Assembly (NCBI RefSeq): GCF_000264455.2
Contig: NC_017956.1
Coordinates: forward strand, 727,501-791,500
Direction: 5' to 3'
Length of the DNA stretch: 64,000 nt
Source: Tistrella mobilis KA081020-065
Lineage (GTDB): Bacteria; Pseudomonadota; Alphaproteobacteria; Tistrellales; Tistrellaceae
Shown piece by piece: positions 52,186-61,537 of this stretch. The notes beneath the pieces were generated by a model. The model was not told the origin of the DNA, did no database searches, and saw nothing but the letters and a program-made list of their open reading frames with translations. A program made the translations under genes and the position numbers. The stretch's first letter is position 1; each line of letters opens with the position of its first letter.

Positions 52186-53096
52186 CGGGCGGATCCTTCG
52201 GTCGGGCGGGCGGAGTCGGAAGAGCGGGCAGAGGCGGCAAGGCGCGCCCGGCCGTGGCTGAGCACGGTCACGTCGCGGGCGGGAACGCGGGTGCGGAAGG
52301 CGTAATCTTCCGGTCCTTCGCGCCAGATCTCGGTGCGGAGCGTCTCGCCCGGGAAAACCGGGGACGAGAACCGGGCCGACAGCGCGGTCAGCCGGGCCGG
52401 ATCGCCGCCGCCGGTCGCCTGCAGGATCGACCAGCCGGCGACGCCATAGCTGCACAGCCCGTGCAGGATCGGCCGGTCGAACCCGGCCTCCCGCGCCACA
52501 GCCGGGTCGGCATGCAGCGGGTTGGGATCGCCCGACAGCCGGTAGATCAGGGCCGATTGCGGCAGGGTGGCGTGTTCGTGCACGGCATCGGGTGCGCGCT
52601 CCGGCGTGGGCTGGGGGGTCTTGACCGGGCCGGCCGGGCCGCCGAAGCCGCCATCGGCACGGGCGAAGCTGGTGACCTCGATGGTGGCGATCAGCCGGCC
52701 CGTGGCAGTATCGGTCAGGCTGCGCTCGGAGTAGATCAGCGCGCCACGACCCGGCCCTTTGTCGACGATGCCGGTGATCCGGGTGCGGCCGGTCAGCCGG
52801 CCGGCCGGCGGCAGGGAGCCATGCAGGGTGATCGCCTGTTCGCCATGCAGCAGCTGCTGCCAGGTGATGCCGGTGTCGGGCTCCATCGCCCAGAACCCGG
52901 ACGAGCCCAGAACCACGACCATGGTCGGCAGGGCGGCGAAATCCGGGGCGCGTTCATAGGTGACGCCCAGCGCGGCCGGGTTCAGCGGGTCGCTGCCGAT
53001 GCCGAGACCGAGGGCATAGAGAATGCTGTCGCGATGGTCATAGACCTGCTCGACCGGCGGGAACGTCCGCGCGAGCAGGCGGTCGTGATCGATCAT
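52182..53096 (-). CDS. MaoC-like (hydratase 2) enoyl-CoA hydratase
   Basis: A 304-residue double-hotdog hydratase of the MFE-2 hydratase-2 type, which adds water to an enoyl-CoA to give a (3R)-hydroxyacyl-CoA. The hydratase-2 motif is in the C-terminal half (SGDPNPLHADPAVAREAGFD then RPILHGLC, about 185-212, with catalytic Asp and His). The N-terminal half is a degenerate hotdog domain. It starts the tight four-gene block with DUF35, thiolase-like and SDR genes. Confidence 0.88.
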   Translation of the reverse strand: MIDHDRLLARTFPPVEQVYDHRDSILYALGLGIGSDPLNPAALGVTYERAPDFAALPTMVVVLGSSGFWAMEPDTGITWQQLLHGEQAITLHGSLPPAGRLTGRTRITGIVDKGPGRGALIYSERSLTDTATGRLIATIEVTSFARADGGFGGPAGPVKTPQPTPERAPDAVHEHATLPQSALIYRLSGDPNPLHADPAVAREAGFDRPILHGLCSYGVAGWSILQATGGGDPARLTALSARFSSPVFPGETLRTEIWREGPEDYAFRTRVPARDVTVLSHGRARLAASARSSDSARPTEGSAR

Positions 53097-53185
53097 CGTT
53101 TCCTCCCGGACGGTTGATCCGTCTTATCAGGCTCAATTTGAGCAAGCTCATCATGCCGGCGCAAGCAGCCGGTAGCGGAGGGGGC

Positions 53186-54334
53186 TCAGCCGGTTTTGGA
53201 AAAGCCGAGCTGCGCCAGCAGGGCCGGATCCAGGCCCCAGTCGGCAAGGGCGGTTGCGGTATCGGCCCCCGGCACCGGCGGCGGGGCGGGCAGGGGCGTG
53301 CGGGCCTCGGCGAAGCGCGGGGCCGGCGCCGGCTGGACCACGCCGTCGCGGGTGACGAAGATGCCGCGGACACGGTTGTGGGGGTGGTCCGGTGCTTCCA
53401 TGGGCGAGAGCACCGGCGCGAAGCAGACATCGGTGTTCTCAAGCAGCGCCTGCCAATGGGCGCGGGGCCGGCCTGCGAAGGTCTCGGCCAGGATGCTGCG
53501 CATCCGCGGCCAGTCCTCGCGCCGGTTCCGGTCGCCGATCGCCGCGGGATCGAGCCCCAGCCTGTCCAGCAGCAGGGCCCAGAATTTGGGTTCCAGCGCG
53601 CCGATGGTGATCCAGCCGTCATCGGCACAGCGATAGACGCCGTACCAGGGCGCCCCGCCATCCAGCTTGTTGTCGGCGCGTCGGTCCGACCAGAGGCCGG
53701 CGGCGCGCATCGAAAAGGTCATCGCCATCAGTACCGCGGTGCCATCGCAGATCGCCGCATCGACCACGTCGCCCCGGCCGGTGCGGGCGGCTTTCAGCAG
53801 GGCCGTGACCATGCCGAAGGCCAGCAGCATGCCGCCGCCGCCGAAATCACCGACGATGTTGAGCGGCACCGGCGGCGGCCGGTCGGCATCGCCCATCGCC
53901 CAGAGCGCACCCGAGAGCGCGATGTAATTGAGGTCATGTCCCGCGGCGGCCGCAGCGGGGCCGGTCTGGCCCCAGCCGGTCATCCGGCCATAGACCAGCC
54001 GGGGATTGCGGGCCCGGCAGATGTCGGGGCCGAGGCCCAGACGTTCCATAACGCCCGGGCGGTAGCCCTCCATCATCGCATCCGCGCGGTCGATGAGGGC
54101 AAGGGCCGCCGCGCGGCCGGCATCGGTCTTGAGGTCGAGGGCGACGGAGCGGCGGCCGCGGGCGAGCACGTCGGTGGCGGCCCCCGGCCGCATGTCGCCC
54201 GCCCGCTCGACCCTGAGCACCTCGGCCCCCATGTCGGCGAGCATCATGCCCGCGAAGGGGCCGGGCCCGATACCGGCGAACTCGACCACGCGCAGCCCCG
54301 CAAGAGGGGGCGCGCCCGGATCAGTCTCGGTCAT
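53186..54334 (-). CDS. CaiB/BaiF-family α-methylacyl-CoA racemase-like protein
   Basis: A 382-residue family III CoA-transferase fold protein. It has the racemase-type catalytic pair: H133 in AGHDLNYIALSGALW and D163 in NIVGDFGGGGMLLA, as in α-methylacyl-CoA racemase. Formyl-CoA-transferase-type enzymes differ there. It would invert the 2-methyl centre so that β-oxidation can proceed on a branched acyl-CoA. The ATG at 54334 matches the family N-terminus. It is 26 bases downstream of the MarR gene and 89 bases upstream of the hydratase. Confidence 0.85.
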   Translation of the reverse strand: MTETDPGAPPLAGLRVVEFAGIGPGPFAGMMLADMGAEVLRVERAGDMRPGAATDVLARGRRSVALDLKTDAGRAAALALIDRADAMMEGYRPGVMERLGLGPDICRARNPRLVYGRMTGWGQTGPAAAAAGHDLNYIALSGALWAMGDADRPPPVPLNIVGDFGGGGMLLAFGMVTALLKAARTGRGDVVDAAICDGTAVLMAMTFSMRAAGLWSDRRADNKLDGGAPWYGVYRCADDGWITIGALEPKFWALLLDRLGLDPAAIGDRNRREDWPRMRSILAETFAGRPRAHWQALLENTDVCFAPVLSPMEAPDHPHNRVRGIFVTRDGVVQPAPAPRFAEARTPLPAPPPVPGADTATALADWGLDPALLAQLGFSKTG

Positions 54335-54360
54335 GTGTGATACCCGTGCGGGGGGCCGGT

Positions 54361-54810
54361 TCAGCCCCGGTTGCACGCCTTCAGCAGGTTCTCGCGGACG
54401 AGATCCAGACGGTCGCGCATGAAGGCGACGTCCTCGTCGCTCATGCCTGCGAAGGCGATCTTGTCGACCTCGCCGATGCAGCGGGTCAGGAACTTGACCG
54501 CCGGCTTGGCGAGGTCGGTGGCGAAGACCAGCTTCGCCCGGCGATCCTCGGGATGGGGGCGGCGCTCCACGAAGCCGCGTTCTTCCAGCCGGTCGATCAG
54601 CTTGCCGGTGGTGACGGTCGCAATCTCCAGCCGGTTGGCGAGTTCCGACTGGCTGAGCCCGTTCTCGCGCAACAGATGCACCAGAACCCAGCCCTGGGAC
54701 ATGGTCAGATCATGCGGCTTCAGCAGCCGGTCGAAGATCAGCGCACGAAAGCGTGCGATGTCCTGGAAGACGGGGTTGTCCTTGTCTGCTTTGGCGCGGG
54801 CCTTCGACAT
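54361..54810 (-). CDS. MarR-family transcriptional regulator
   Basis: A 149-residue winged-helix regulator. The recognition region is SQSELANRLEIATVTTGKLI, and the wing is ERRPHPEDRRAKLVFATD (about 75-95). MarR proteins usually repress and release DNA on binding an aromatic or acyl compound. It is embedded in the leftward operon between the SDR and racemase genes. Overlapping inverted repeats in the divergent promoter at 55899-55925 are likely targets. The ATG at 54810 has GGAA at eight bases. Confidence 0.9.
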   Translation of the reverse strand: MSKARAKADKDNPVFQDIARFRALIFDRLLKPHDLTMSQGWVLVHLLRENGLSQSELANRLEIATVTTGKLIDRLEERGFVERRPHPEDRRAKLVFATDLAKPAVKFLTRCIGEVDKIAFAGMSDEDVAFMRDRLDLVRENLLKACNRG

Positions 54811-54933
54811 GCGTGTCATTCCGGCAGAGGGCTTTCGGAGAGGAGCGGTCCCCAATCTATGGCGCAGCGGCGGGGGCGGCAAGCGACCGGCCCCCGATGT
54901 TGCAGACCGGGTTGGATCGGGTGGGGCGGAGGA

Positions 54934-55839
54934 TCAGACGGGATCCCACGAGAAGACGTCGCCCGAACGTTCGAGCGGGGTGAAACCGGCGCGCATGGCC
55001 GGCAGCGCGTGGGAGAGCACGGTCTCGGCCGTCCAGCCTTCCGAGCGATGGGCCGAGCGCACCGGACGCGGCTGGCTCATCAGGAAGATCTCGTTGTTGC
55101 GCACGGTGAAGATCTGGCCGGTGACGTCGGCCGACTGGTCCGAGAGCAGGGCCGCGACCAGGGGCGCGATCTTGTTCGGCGTCATTTCTTTGATCCGTTG
55201 CACCCGTGCCATCTCGGCCTCGTTGGTCACCGGGATGGTGCCGATCAGCCGGCTCCAGGCGAAGGGGGCGATGCAGTTCGAGGTGACGCCGAAGCGGGCC
55301 ATGTCGAGCGCGATCGACCGGGACAGGCCGACGATGCCGAGCTTGGCGGCGGCGTAGTTCGCCTGGCCGTAATTGCCGATCAGCCCCGAGGTCGAGGTGA
55401 AGTGCACGAAACGGCCCGAGCCTTGCTCGCGGAAATGGCGGGCAGCGGCATAGGAGGTGTTGAACGATCCGTTCAAATGCACCGAGATGACCGCCTGCCA
55501 GGCTTCGGGGGTCATCTTGTGGAAGATCATGTCGCGCAGGATGCCGGCATTGTTGACCACGCCGTCGATCCGGCCGAACTGGCGGACGGCGGTCTCGATC
55601 ATCGCCTCGGCATCGTCCAGCTGCGAGACGTCGCCGAAATCGGCGACCGCTTCGCCGCCCGCGGCCTCGATTTCGCGGACCACCTCGCGCGCCGGCGCAT
55701 CGTCGGCACCGTCGCCCTTGTCCGAGCCGCCGAGGTCGTTGACCATCACCTTAGCACCCTTGGCGGCGAGCAGAAGGGCTATGTCGCGGCCGATGCCGCG
55801 CCCGGCGCCGGTGACGACGACGGATTTACCTTCGAGCAT
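54934..55839 (-). CDS. SDR oxidoreductase, 3-hydroxyacyl-CoA-dehydrogenase-like
   Basis: A 301-residue SDR with the nucleotide site VVVTGAGRGIGRDIALLLAA, the MVNDLGG motif of MFE-2-type (17β-HSD4-like) dehydrogenases, NNAGILRDM, and the catalytic YGQANYAAAKLG. The extended C-terminal part of about 60 residues is typical for this group. It likely oxidises a (3R)-hydroxyacyl-CoA made by the MaoC hydratase. The ATG at 55839 follows AGGGAGGAG. First gene of the leftward operon, divergent from the acyl-CoA dehydrogenase. Confidence 0.88.
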   Translation of the reverse strand: MLEGKSVVVTGAGRGIGRDIALLLAAKGAKVMVNDLGGSDKGDGADDAPAREVVREIEAAGGEAVADFGDVSQLDDAEAMIETAVRQFGRIDGVVNNAGILRDMIFHKMTPEAWQAVISVHLNGSFNTSYAAARHFREQGSGRFVHFTSTSGLIGNYGQANYAAAKLGIVGLSRSIALDMARFGVTSNCIAPFAWSRLIGTIPVTNEAEMARVQRIKEMTPNKIAPLVAALLSDQSADVTGQIFTVRNNEIFLMSQPRPVRSAHRSEGWTAETVLSHALPAMRAGFTPLERSGDVFSWDPV

Positions 55840-55898
55840 GCGTCTCCTCCCTGATCGTGTGTTTTCTGGCGGAATACAGCCGTTTTCCGTATTCAATT

Positions 55899-55925
55899 AG
55901 CATGATCATAATATGCTTGATTATG
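55899..55925. promoter_or_regulatory. Overlapping inverted repeats in the divergent promoter (MarR operator candidate)
   Basis: Two 19-bp imperfect palindromes overlap: AGCAT-N9-ATGCT (55899-55917) and CATAAT-N7-ATTATG (55907-55925). They lie in the AT-rich middle of the 167-bp gap between the SDR and acyl-CoA dehydrogenase starts. The size suits a MarR dimer controlling both directions. Confidence 0.45.
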
Positions 55926-56006
55926 CTTTTCAAGCTGCCTAACCTCGATCTTGCCCGGCAGGCAGACACGACCGCCGGAGAAAAAATGCCAGGGAGGACG
56001 TCTGGG

Positions 56007-57158
56007 ATGTTCACCAGACAGATTTTCACGGAGGAGCACGAGCTTTTCCGCGAACAGGTGCGCCGATTCGTCGAGCGGGAGATCACCCCCAACCACGCCG
56101 CCTGGGAGAAGGCCGGTGCCGTCGACCGCGACGCCTGGAGGAAGGCGGGTGAGGCGGGGCTGCTCTGTGCCGCCATGCCCGAGGTCTATGGCGGTGCCGG
56201 TGCCGACTTCCTGTTTTCGATGGTGGTGATGGAGGAACTGGCGCGGGCGGGGGCGATGGGGCCCGGTTTCTCGCTGCATTCCGACATCGTCGCCCCCTAC
56301 ATCCTTCATTACGGCTCGGAAGAGCTGAAGCGGCACTGGCTGCCGCGCATGGCACGGGGCGAGGCGATCGGCGCCGTGGGCATGACCGAGCCTGCCGCCG
56401 GATCCGACCTTCAGGGCATCCGCACCACGGCGGTCCGCGACGGCAACGACTGGGTGATCAACGGCCAGAAGGTGTTCATCACCAATGGCGGCAATTGCGA
56501 CCTGATCGTGCTGGCCTGCAAGACCGACCCCGCCGCGGGCGCAAAGGGGGTGAGCCTGATCCTGGTCGAGGCCGACCGGCCGGGCTTCACCAAGGGCCGG
56601 CTGCTCGACAAGGTCGGCTGGAAGGCCCAGGACACGGCCGAGCTGTTCTTCGAGGATGTGCGCGTGCCGGCCGGCAATCTGCTGGGCCGCGAAGGCCGCG
56701 GCTTCGTGCAGCTGATGGAGCAGCTGCCGCAGGAACGCCTGCTTCAGGCGGTCCGGGCCGCGGCGGCGCTGGAGGCGGCGCTCGACTGGACGGTCGCCCA
56801 CACCACCGACCGCAAGGCCTTCGGTCGGCCGATCGCCCAGTTCCAGAACACCCGCTTCAAGCTGGCCGAGGTCAAAGCCCAGGCGGTGGTGATGCGGGTC
56901 TTCGTCGACCGCTGCCTTGAGATGCATCTGAAGGGTGAGCTGGACGCGGTCGATGCCGCGCTCGCCAAGATGGTCAGCTCCGAAACCCTGTTCCAATGCC
57001 TCGATGTCTGCATGCAGATGCATGGCGGCTACGGCTATATGTGGGAATATCCGATCGCCCGCGCCTGGGCCGATTCCCGTGTCGGCCGCATCGCCGGCGG
57101 TACGGGTGAGATCATGCGCGAGATCATCGGCCGCGCCCTGGTGGGGAGGTCGGAATGA
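56007..57158 (+). CDS. Acyl-CoA dehydrogenase
   Basis: A 383-residue flavoenzyme that introduces the α,β double bond. Motifs are AVGMTEPAAGSDLQGIRTTA (about 121-140), the segments VINGQKVFITNGGNCDLIVL and DRKAFGRPIAQFQNTRFKLA, MHGGYGYMWEYPIARAWADS, and the C-terminal GGTGEIMREIIGRAL with the probable catalytic-base Glu. The ATG at 56007 has GGAGG nine bases away; 55986 is a weaker in-frame option. It overlaps the ligase downstream by four bases. Confidence 0.93.
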   Translation: MFTRQIFTEEHELFREQVRRFVEREITPNHAAWEKAGAVDRDAWRKAGEAGLLCAAMPEVYGGAGADFLFSMVVMEELARAGAMGPGFSLHSDIVAPYILHYGSEELKRHWLPRMARGEAIGAVGMTEPAAGSDLQGIRTTAVRDGNDWVINGQKVFITNGGNCDLIVLACKTDPAAGAKGVSLILVEADRPGFTKGRLLDKVGWKAQDTAELFFEDVRVPAGNLLGREGRGFVQLMEQLPQERLLQAVRAAAALEAALDWTVAHTTDRKAFGRPIAQFQNTRFKLAEVKAQAVVMRVFVDRCLEMHLKGELDAVDAALAKMVSSETLFQCLDVCMQMHGGYGYMWEYPIARAWADSRVGRIAGGTGEIMREIIGRALVGRSE

Positions 57159-58738
57159 TCCGCATCCCCGACCTGTTGCGCAAATACGCGGCCGCAGCCC
57201 CCGATCGCCGCGCCCTGCATTTCGAAGGCCGCGATTTCACCTGGAGCCAGACGAATGATCGTGTGCACCGCATGGCATCGGTGCTGCACGGTTTCGGCGT
57301 CGGCCCCGGCGACCGGGTCGCCTTTCTGGGCTGGAATTCCCACTGGCTGGTCGAGACTTATCTCTCGCCCTCGGTGATCGGCGCCATTCCGGTGCCGCTG
57401 AACCACCGGCTGGGGTTCCCCGAACTGGTGGGGCTGATCGCCGACTGCACGCCGAAGATCCTGATCGTGGACCGCCATATGGCCGAGACCGGCGCCCGGC
57501 TGATGGCGGCCTGTCCGGCGCTCGACCGGCTGATCTTCGCCGACTGGGACGGCAGCCATCCGGCCCTGCCGCCCGGCACGCTCTCTTACGACGCGCTGAT
57601 CACCGCCGGGCCGCCGGTCGCCGAGGATCGCTTCGACCATCTGGCCTCCTGCGACGGTGACACGCTGATCCTCTATTACACCTCGGGCACCACCGGCGTG
57701 CCGAAGGGGGTGATGCTGTCGCATCTGAACCTTTTCGCCAATGCCGCCGGCACCGGGCCGCTCTACGAGTTCTCGGCGGAGGACGTGCTGCTGCTCTCGG
57801 GGCCGCTGTTCCATCTGGGCACCGGATCGCGGGTCTTTACCGCCCTGGTCTTCGGCGCCGGCATGGTCGTCCAGCCGCGCTTCCGGGTGGAAGAGACCAT
57901 GCAGCTGATCCAGGACTGCCGGGTCACGACCGTCACCCTGGTGCCGACCATGCTGCGGATGATCCTGGACCATCCCGAGTTCGACCGGTTCGACTTCTCG
58001 TCGATCCGCTGCTTCACCTATGGCGCGGCGCCGATGCCGGTGCGCCTGATGGAGCGCGCGATCGAGAAGGTGCCGGGTGTCACCTTCTGCCAGGGCTATG
58101 GCATGACCGAGGCCTCGCCGGTGCTGTCGGTGCTGACCTGGAAGGATCATGTGCCGGGCAGCCGCTTCTTCGACAAGCTGGGCTCGGTGGGCCGGCCGAT
58201 CCATTACGGCGATCTGCGCATCGTCGATGCCGATGGCCGGCAGCTGCCGGTGGGGGAGGTGGGCGAGATCGTCATCCGCGGCCCCCAGGTCATGACCGGC
58301 TACTGGAACCGCCCCGACGAGACCGCGCGCGCCATCCGGAACGGTTTCTACCACACCGGCGATGCCGGCTATCTGGATGAAGACGGCTATCTGTTCCTTG
58401 CCGGCCGCACCAAGGAGATGATCATCTCGGGCGGCGAGAACGTCTATCCGATCGAGACCGAGAACTGCCTGTCGCGCCATCCGGCCGTGGCCCAATGCGC
58501 CGTCTTCGGCCTGCCGGACGAGCTGTGGGGCGAACGGGTGCATGCGGCTGTGGCCCTGCACGATGGCGTCGAGGCCGATGCGGCCGAGCTGATCGCCTGG
58601 TGCCGCAGCCAGATCGCCGACTTCAAATCGCCGCGCAGCATTGACATCTTCCGCGAGCCGCTGCCGCTGTCGCCCACCAACAAGATCGACAAGACCCTGT
58701 TGCGCGCCCGGGCGCTGGCGCCGAAGGAGGAGGCATGA
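57155..58738 (+). CDS. AMP-forming acyl-CoA synthetase
   Basis: A second CoA ligase (527 residues) for the rightward operon. It has YYTSGTTGVPKGVMLSH (A3, about 175-191), GYGMTEASPV, HTGDAGYLDEDGYLFLAGRT then KEMIISGGENVYPIE (A8), and the catalytic Lys near LSPTNKIDKTLL. It resembles fatty-acyl or 4-coumarate-type ligases; the substrate is unknown. Both ends overlap neighbours (ATGA). Confidence 0.92.
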   Translation: MIRIPDLLRKYAAAAPDRRALHFEGRDFTWSQTNDRVHRMASVLHGFGVGPGDRVAFLGWNSHWLVETYLSPSVIGAIPVPLNHRLGFPELVGLIADCTPKILIVDRHMAETGARLMAACPALDRLIFADWDGSHPALPPGTLSYDALITAGPPVAEDRFDHLASCDGDTLILYYTSGTTGVPKGVMLSHLNLFANAAGTGPLYEFSAEDVLLLSGPLFHLGTGSRVFTALVFGAGMVVQPRFRVEETMQLIQDCRVTTVTLVPTMLRMILDHPEFDRFDFSSIRCFTYGAAPMPVRLMERAIEKVPGVTFCQGYGMTEASPVLSVLTWKDHVPGSRFFDKLGSVGRPIHYGDLRIVDADGRQLPVGEVGEIVIRGPQVMTGYWNRPDETARAIRNGFYHTGDAGYLDEDGYLFLAGRTKEMIISGGENVYPIETENCLSRHPAVAQCAVFGLPDELWGERVHAAVALHDGVEADAAELIAWCRSQIADFKSPRSIDIFREPLPLSPTNKIDKTLLRARALAPKEEA

Positions 58739-59538
58739 CCGAACCGCTCCCGATCGAGCGCAGGGGGGCGGTCGCGATCCTGCGCATGCAGGATCAGGCC
58801 ACCCGCAACGCCCTGACCGATGCCATGAAGACCGCCCTTGCCGATGCGGTGGCCGGGCTGGAGGCCGATCCGGAATTGAGGGCGGTGGTGCTGACCGGCA
58901 CGGGGGCCGCGTTCAGCTCCGGCGGTGACCTGAAAGGCATGCTCGCCCGCCATCGGGCGGCCGGTGGTGCGGGCGAGAGCCCCGAGAGCATCGCCGGGCG
59001 GTTCGAGGTGCTGCATGGCTGGCTGCGCCGGTTGAGGGATCTGCCGGTGCCGGTGATCTCGGCGGTGAACGGCGTCGCCTATGGGGCGGGGTTCGGCCTG
59101 GCGCTGACCGCCGACATCGTGCTCGCCTCGGAAGAGGCGCGGTTCTGTGCCTCGTTCTGCAAGCTGGGTGCCGTGCCCGATTTCAACCTGTTCTGCACCC
59201 TGCCGCGGATGGCGGGGGTGCAGCGTGCCCGGATGATGTTCCTGACCGGTCGTGAGATCGACGCGCGCGAGGCCGAAGCCTGGGGCATCGTCATGGAGGT
59301 GACGGCACCGGACGCCCTGGAAGAGCGGGCGATCGCCATGGCCGAGGCCCTGGCGCTCGCCTCGCCGCTTGCGGTGCGCTGGACCAAGCAGGTGACGGGC
59401 CGGGCCTTCGATCTGGACGGCGAGGCCCTGCTTGCGGCCGAGGCCGAGGCCCAGGCCGACTGCCTGACCAGCGCCTATCATCTGGAGGCGCTGGAGCGCT
59501 TCACCCGCAAGCTGCCGCCGCTGTTTCCGGGCATCTGA
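58735..59538 (+). CDS. Enoyl-CoA hydratase/isomerase family protein
   Basis: A 267-residue crotonase. The oxyanion-hole segments are present: AAFSSGGDLKGM (about 60) and VNGVAYGAGFGLALTADIVL (about 111-130). The position of the usual catalytic Glu reads KLGAVPDFNLFCTLPRMAG, with Asp and Asn instead, so it may be an isomerase or another crotonase activity rather than a standard hydratase. It is last of the rightward operon and followed by a terminator. Confidence 0.87.
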   Translation: MTEPLPIERRGAVAILRMQDQATRNALTDAMKTALADAVAGLEADPELRAVVLTGTGAAFSSGGDLKGMLARHRAAGGAGESPESIAGRFEVLHGWLRRLRDLPVPVISAVNGVAYGAGFGLALTADIVLASEEARFCASFCKLGAVPDFNLFCTLPRMAGVQRARMMFLTGREIDAREAEAWGIVMEVTAPDALEERAIAMAEALALASPLAVRWTKQVTGRAFDLDGEALLAAEAEAQADCLTSAYHLEALERFTRKLPPLFPGI

Positions 59539-59562
59539 GAAACGATCGTCTGCCTGACAAAA

Positions 59563-59596
59563 AAGGGCCGCTCCCTGTCGCCGGGGAGCGGCCCTT
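59563..59596. terminator. Bidirectional terminator between the acyl-CoA operon and the TRAP operon
   Basis: A perfect 13-bp stem (59563-59575 with 59584-59596, eight-base loop). A run of A precedes it on the plus strand, giving a T-tract for the leftward TRAP operon. The rightward T-tract is short (TTGTTCTTG). Confidence 0.85.
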
Positions 59597-59612
59597 GTTC
59601 TTGTGTGTGCCG

Positions 59613-60953
59613 TCAGCGCATGGTCAGCGGCACGATCAGCGAGATCGACGGGATGGCGATCAGCAGGGCCAGAACCACCAGATCCATGGCCAGGAAGCGG
59701 GTGATGCCGGCGAAGATCCGCCCGATCTGCACCTTGTCCTCGATCACGGCCGCGAGCACGAAGACGTTGAGGCCGACCGGCGGCGTGATCAGGCCGATTT
59801 CCAGCAGCTTCACGATCACCACGCCGAACCAGATCAGATCCATGCCGTAGCTTTCGACCATCGGGATCATCAGCGGCAGGGTCAGCACCATGATGCCCAC
59901 GGGGTCGAGAAACATGCCGAGCACCAGATAGATCACCACCACTGCCGCCAGAAAGGCCCAGGGGCCGAATTCGGCGGCGCCCACCGCGGTGACCATCTGG
60001 TTGGACAGGCCGGTCAGCGAGATGAAGGCGACGAAGGTCTTGGCGCAGGCGGCGATGAAGAAGATCGCGGCCGTGGTCTTCGCGGTCTCGCGCATGGTGG
60101 GCACGATGTCGGCCAGCCGCATCCGGCCGCGCCCCAGCCCGACCAGGGTAGCGAAGAGCAGGGTGAGGGCAGCGGCCTCGGTGGCCGTGAAGATGCCGCC
60201 ATAGATGCCGCCGACCACGATCGCGAACATCACCACCGCCGGCCAGGACCGGGCGGCGGCAACCAGCTTCTCGCGAAGCGGGATGGTCTCGGCCGGCACC
60301 GGCGCGATCGACGGATCCCGCCGCACCCAGATCATGATCGCGGCCGCATAGCCCGCCATCGACAGCAGCCCGGGCAGGATGCCCGCCAGGAACAGCTGAT
60401 TGATCGAGGTTTCGGTGAAGATGCCGTAGATGATGAACAGCACCGAGGGCGGGATCAGCGAGCCCAGCGTGCCGCCCGCCGCCACGCTGGCGGTGGCGAG
60501 CCGCGGATCATAGTTCAGGCGCAGCATTTCGGGCGTGCAGATCCGCCCCATGGTCGAGGCGCAGGCGATCGACGAGCCCGAGATGGCCGAGAACCCGCCG
60601 CAGCCGGCGACCGAGGCGATGGCGACACCGCCCGGCAGGCGCACCAGCCAGACCCTGGCGGTTTCGTAGATTTCGGTGGTGATCCCGGCCCGATGGGCGA
60701 CGTGACCGAGCGCGATGAACAGCGGGATCATCGACAGGTCGTAGCTGTGCACCAGATCGTAGGTGCTGGCGAAAATCAGCGACAGGGTGGCGCGGATCGC
60801 GCGTTCGGGCATGAAGTTGCCGGTCCGCCAGGCGAACAGCAGGAAGATCGCGGTCACCGCGACGCCGCCCAGCGCAAACGAGATCGGCACGCGCAGGGCA
60901 AGCAGAGAGAGCATCACGCCGAAGGCGATGATGCCATAGATCCAAAGCTCCAT
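59613..60953 (-). CDS. TRAP transporter large permease DctM
   Basis: A 446-residue, roughly 12-helix TRAP membrane subunit. Motifs are VAGCGGFSAISGSSIACAST (about 116-135), AAGGTLGSLIPPSVLFIIYG and the C-terminal EIGLITPPVGLNVFVLAAVI. It is distinct from the DctM at 24.7-26.0 kb. It lies three bases after the DctQ gene, and the operon ends at the terminator at 59563-59596. Confidence 0.94.
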   Translation of the reverse strand: MELWIYGIIAFGVMLSLLALRVPISFALGGVAVTAIFLLFAWRTGNFMPERAIRATLSLIFASTYDLVHSYDLSMIPLFIALGHVAHRAGITTEIYETARVWLVRLPGGVAIASVAGCGGFSAISGSSIACASTMGRICTPEMLRLNYDPRLATASVAAGGTLGSLIPPSVLFIIYGIFTETSINQLFLAGILPGLLSMAGYAAAIMIWVRRDPSIAPVPAETIPLREKLVAAARSWPAVVMFAIVVGGIYGGIFTATEAAALTLLFATLVGLGRGRMRLADIVPTMRETAKTTAAIFFIAACAKTFVAFISLTGLSNQMVTAVGAAEFGPWAFLAAVVVIYLVLGMFLDPVGIMVLTLPLMIPMVESYGMDLIWFGVVIVKLLEIGLITPPVGLNVFVLAAVIEDKVQIGRIFAGITRFLAMDLVVLALLIAIPSISLIVPLTMR

Positions 60954-60956
60954 TGG

Positions 60957-61463
60957 TCAGTTCCCCTGCGGATCGGTGCGGGGCGTGTCCTGGCCGCGCA
61001 GGGCGGCGGCCAGATCGATCGCCGCCACGTGCATCAGGCGCAGCGCGAACATGGTGAGCGCGATCACGAACAGCGCCCGTCCCGGCCATTTTGGCAGGCC
61101 CAGATCGCCGGTGAACAGCGCGCCGCTGCCGAAGGCATCGGTGAATTCGCGCCAGCCCGCCCAGAGCAGCGGCAGCACGATCACCAGCCCGATGAGTGCT
61201 GCCAGCACCGCCATCCAGCGCGCCAGCGCCGGGGGGAAGAACTGGGCCACCACCTCGATCGCGACATGGGCGCGCGCGGCGGTGGCCGAGGCGAGGGGGA
61301 AAAGGATTGCCGGCACCATCAGCTCGCGCACCAGCACCATGGCGTCGGGCACGCCGGCGCCGAAGAAGATGCGGCCGGCGACATTGGCGGTGATCAGCAG
61401 ACAGAGCGCCACGACCGAAAGCGTGGCGATCGTGTTCATCAGGGTTTCGATGCGGGTCATCAT
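60957..61463 (-). CDS. TRAP transporter small permease DctQ
   Basis: A 168-residue four-helix TRAP subunit. It has LITANVAGRIFFGAGVPDAM then VLVRELMVPAIL (about 23-55) and hydrophobic segments near 12-30, 45-65, 85-105 and 128-150. Two adjacent ATGs start the gene (61463 and 61460). Gap to dctP is 74 bases. Confidence 0.85.
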   Translation of the reverse strand: MMTRIETLMNTIATLSVVALCLLITANVAGRIFFGAGVPDAMVLVRELMVPAILFPLASATAARAHVAIEVVAQFFPPALARWMAVLAALIGLVIVLPLLWAGWREFTDAFGSGALFTGDLGLPKWPGRALFVIALTMFALRLMHVAAIDLAAALRGQDTPRTDPQGN

Positions 61464-61537
61464 CCGCGGGGCCTCCGGGCCGGCCGGCTGCCCGCCGCCG
61501 GGGAAGCGTGACACGCTTCCGGCAGCGGGCGCCGGTC

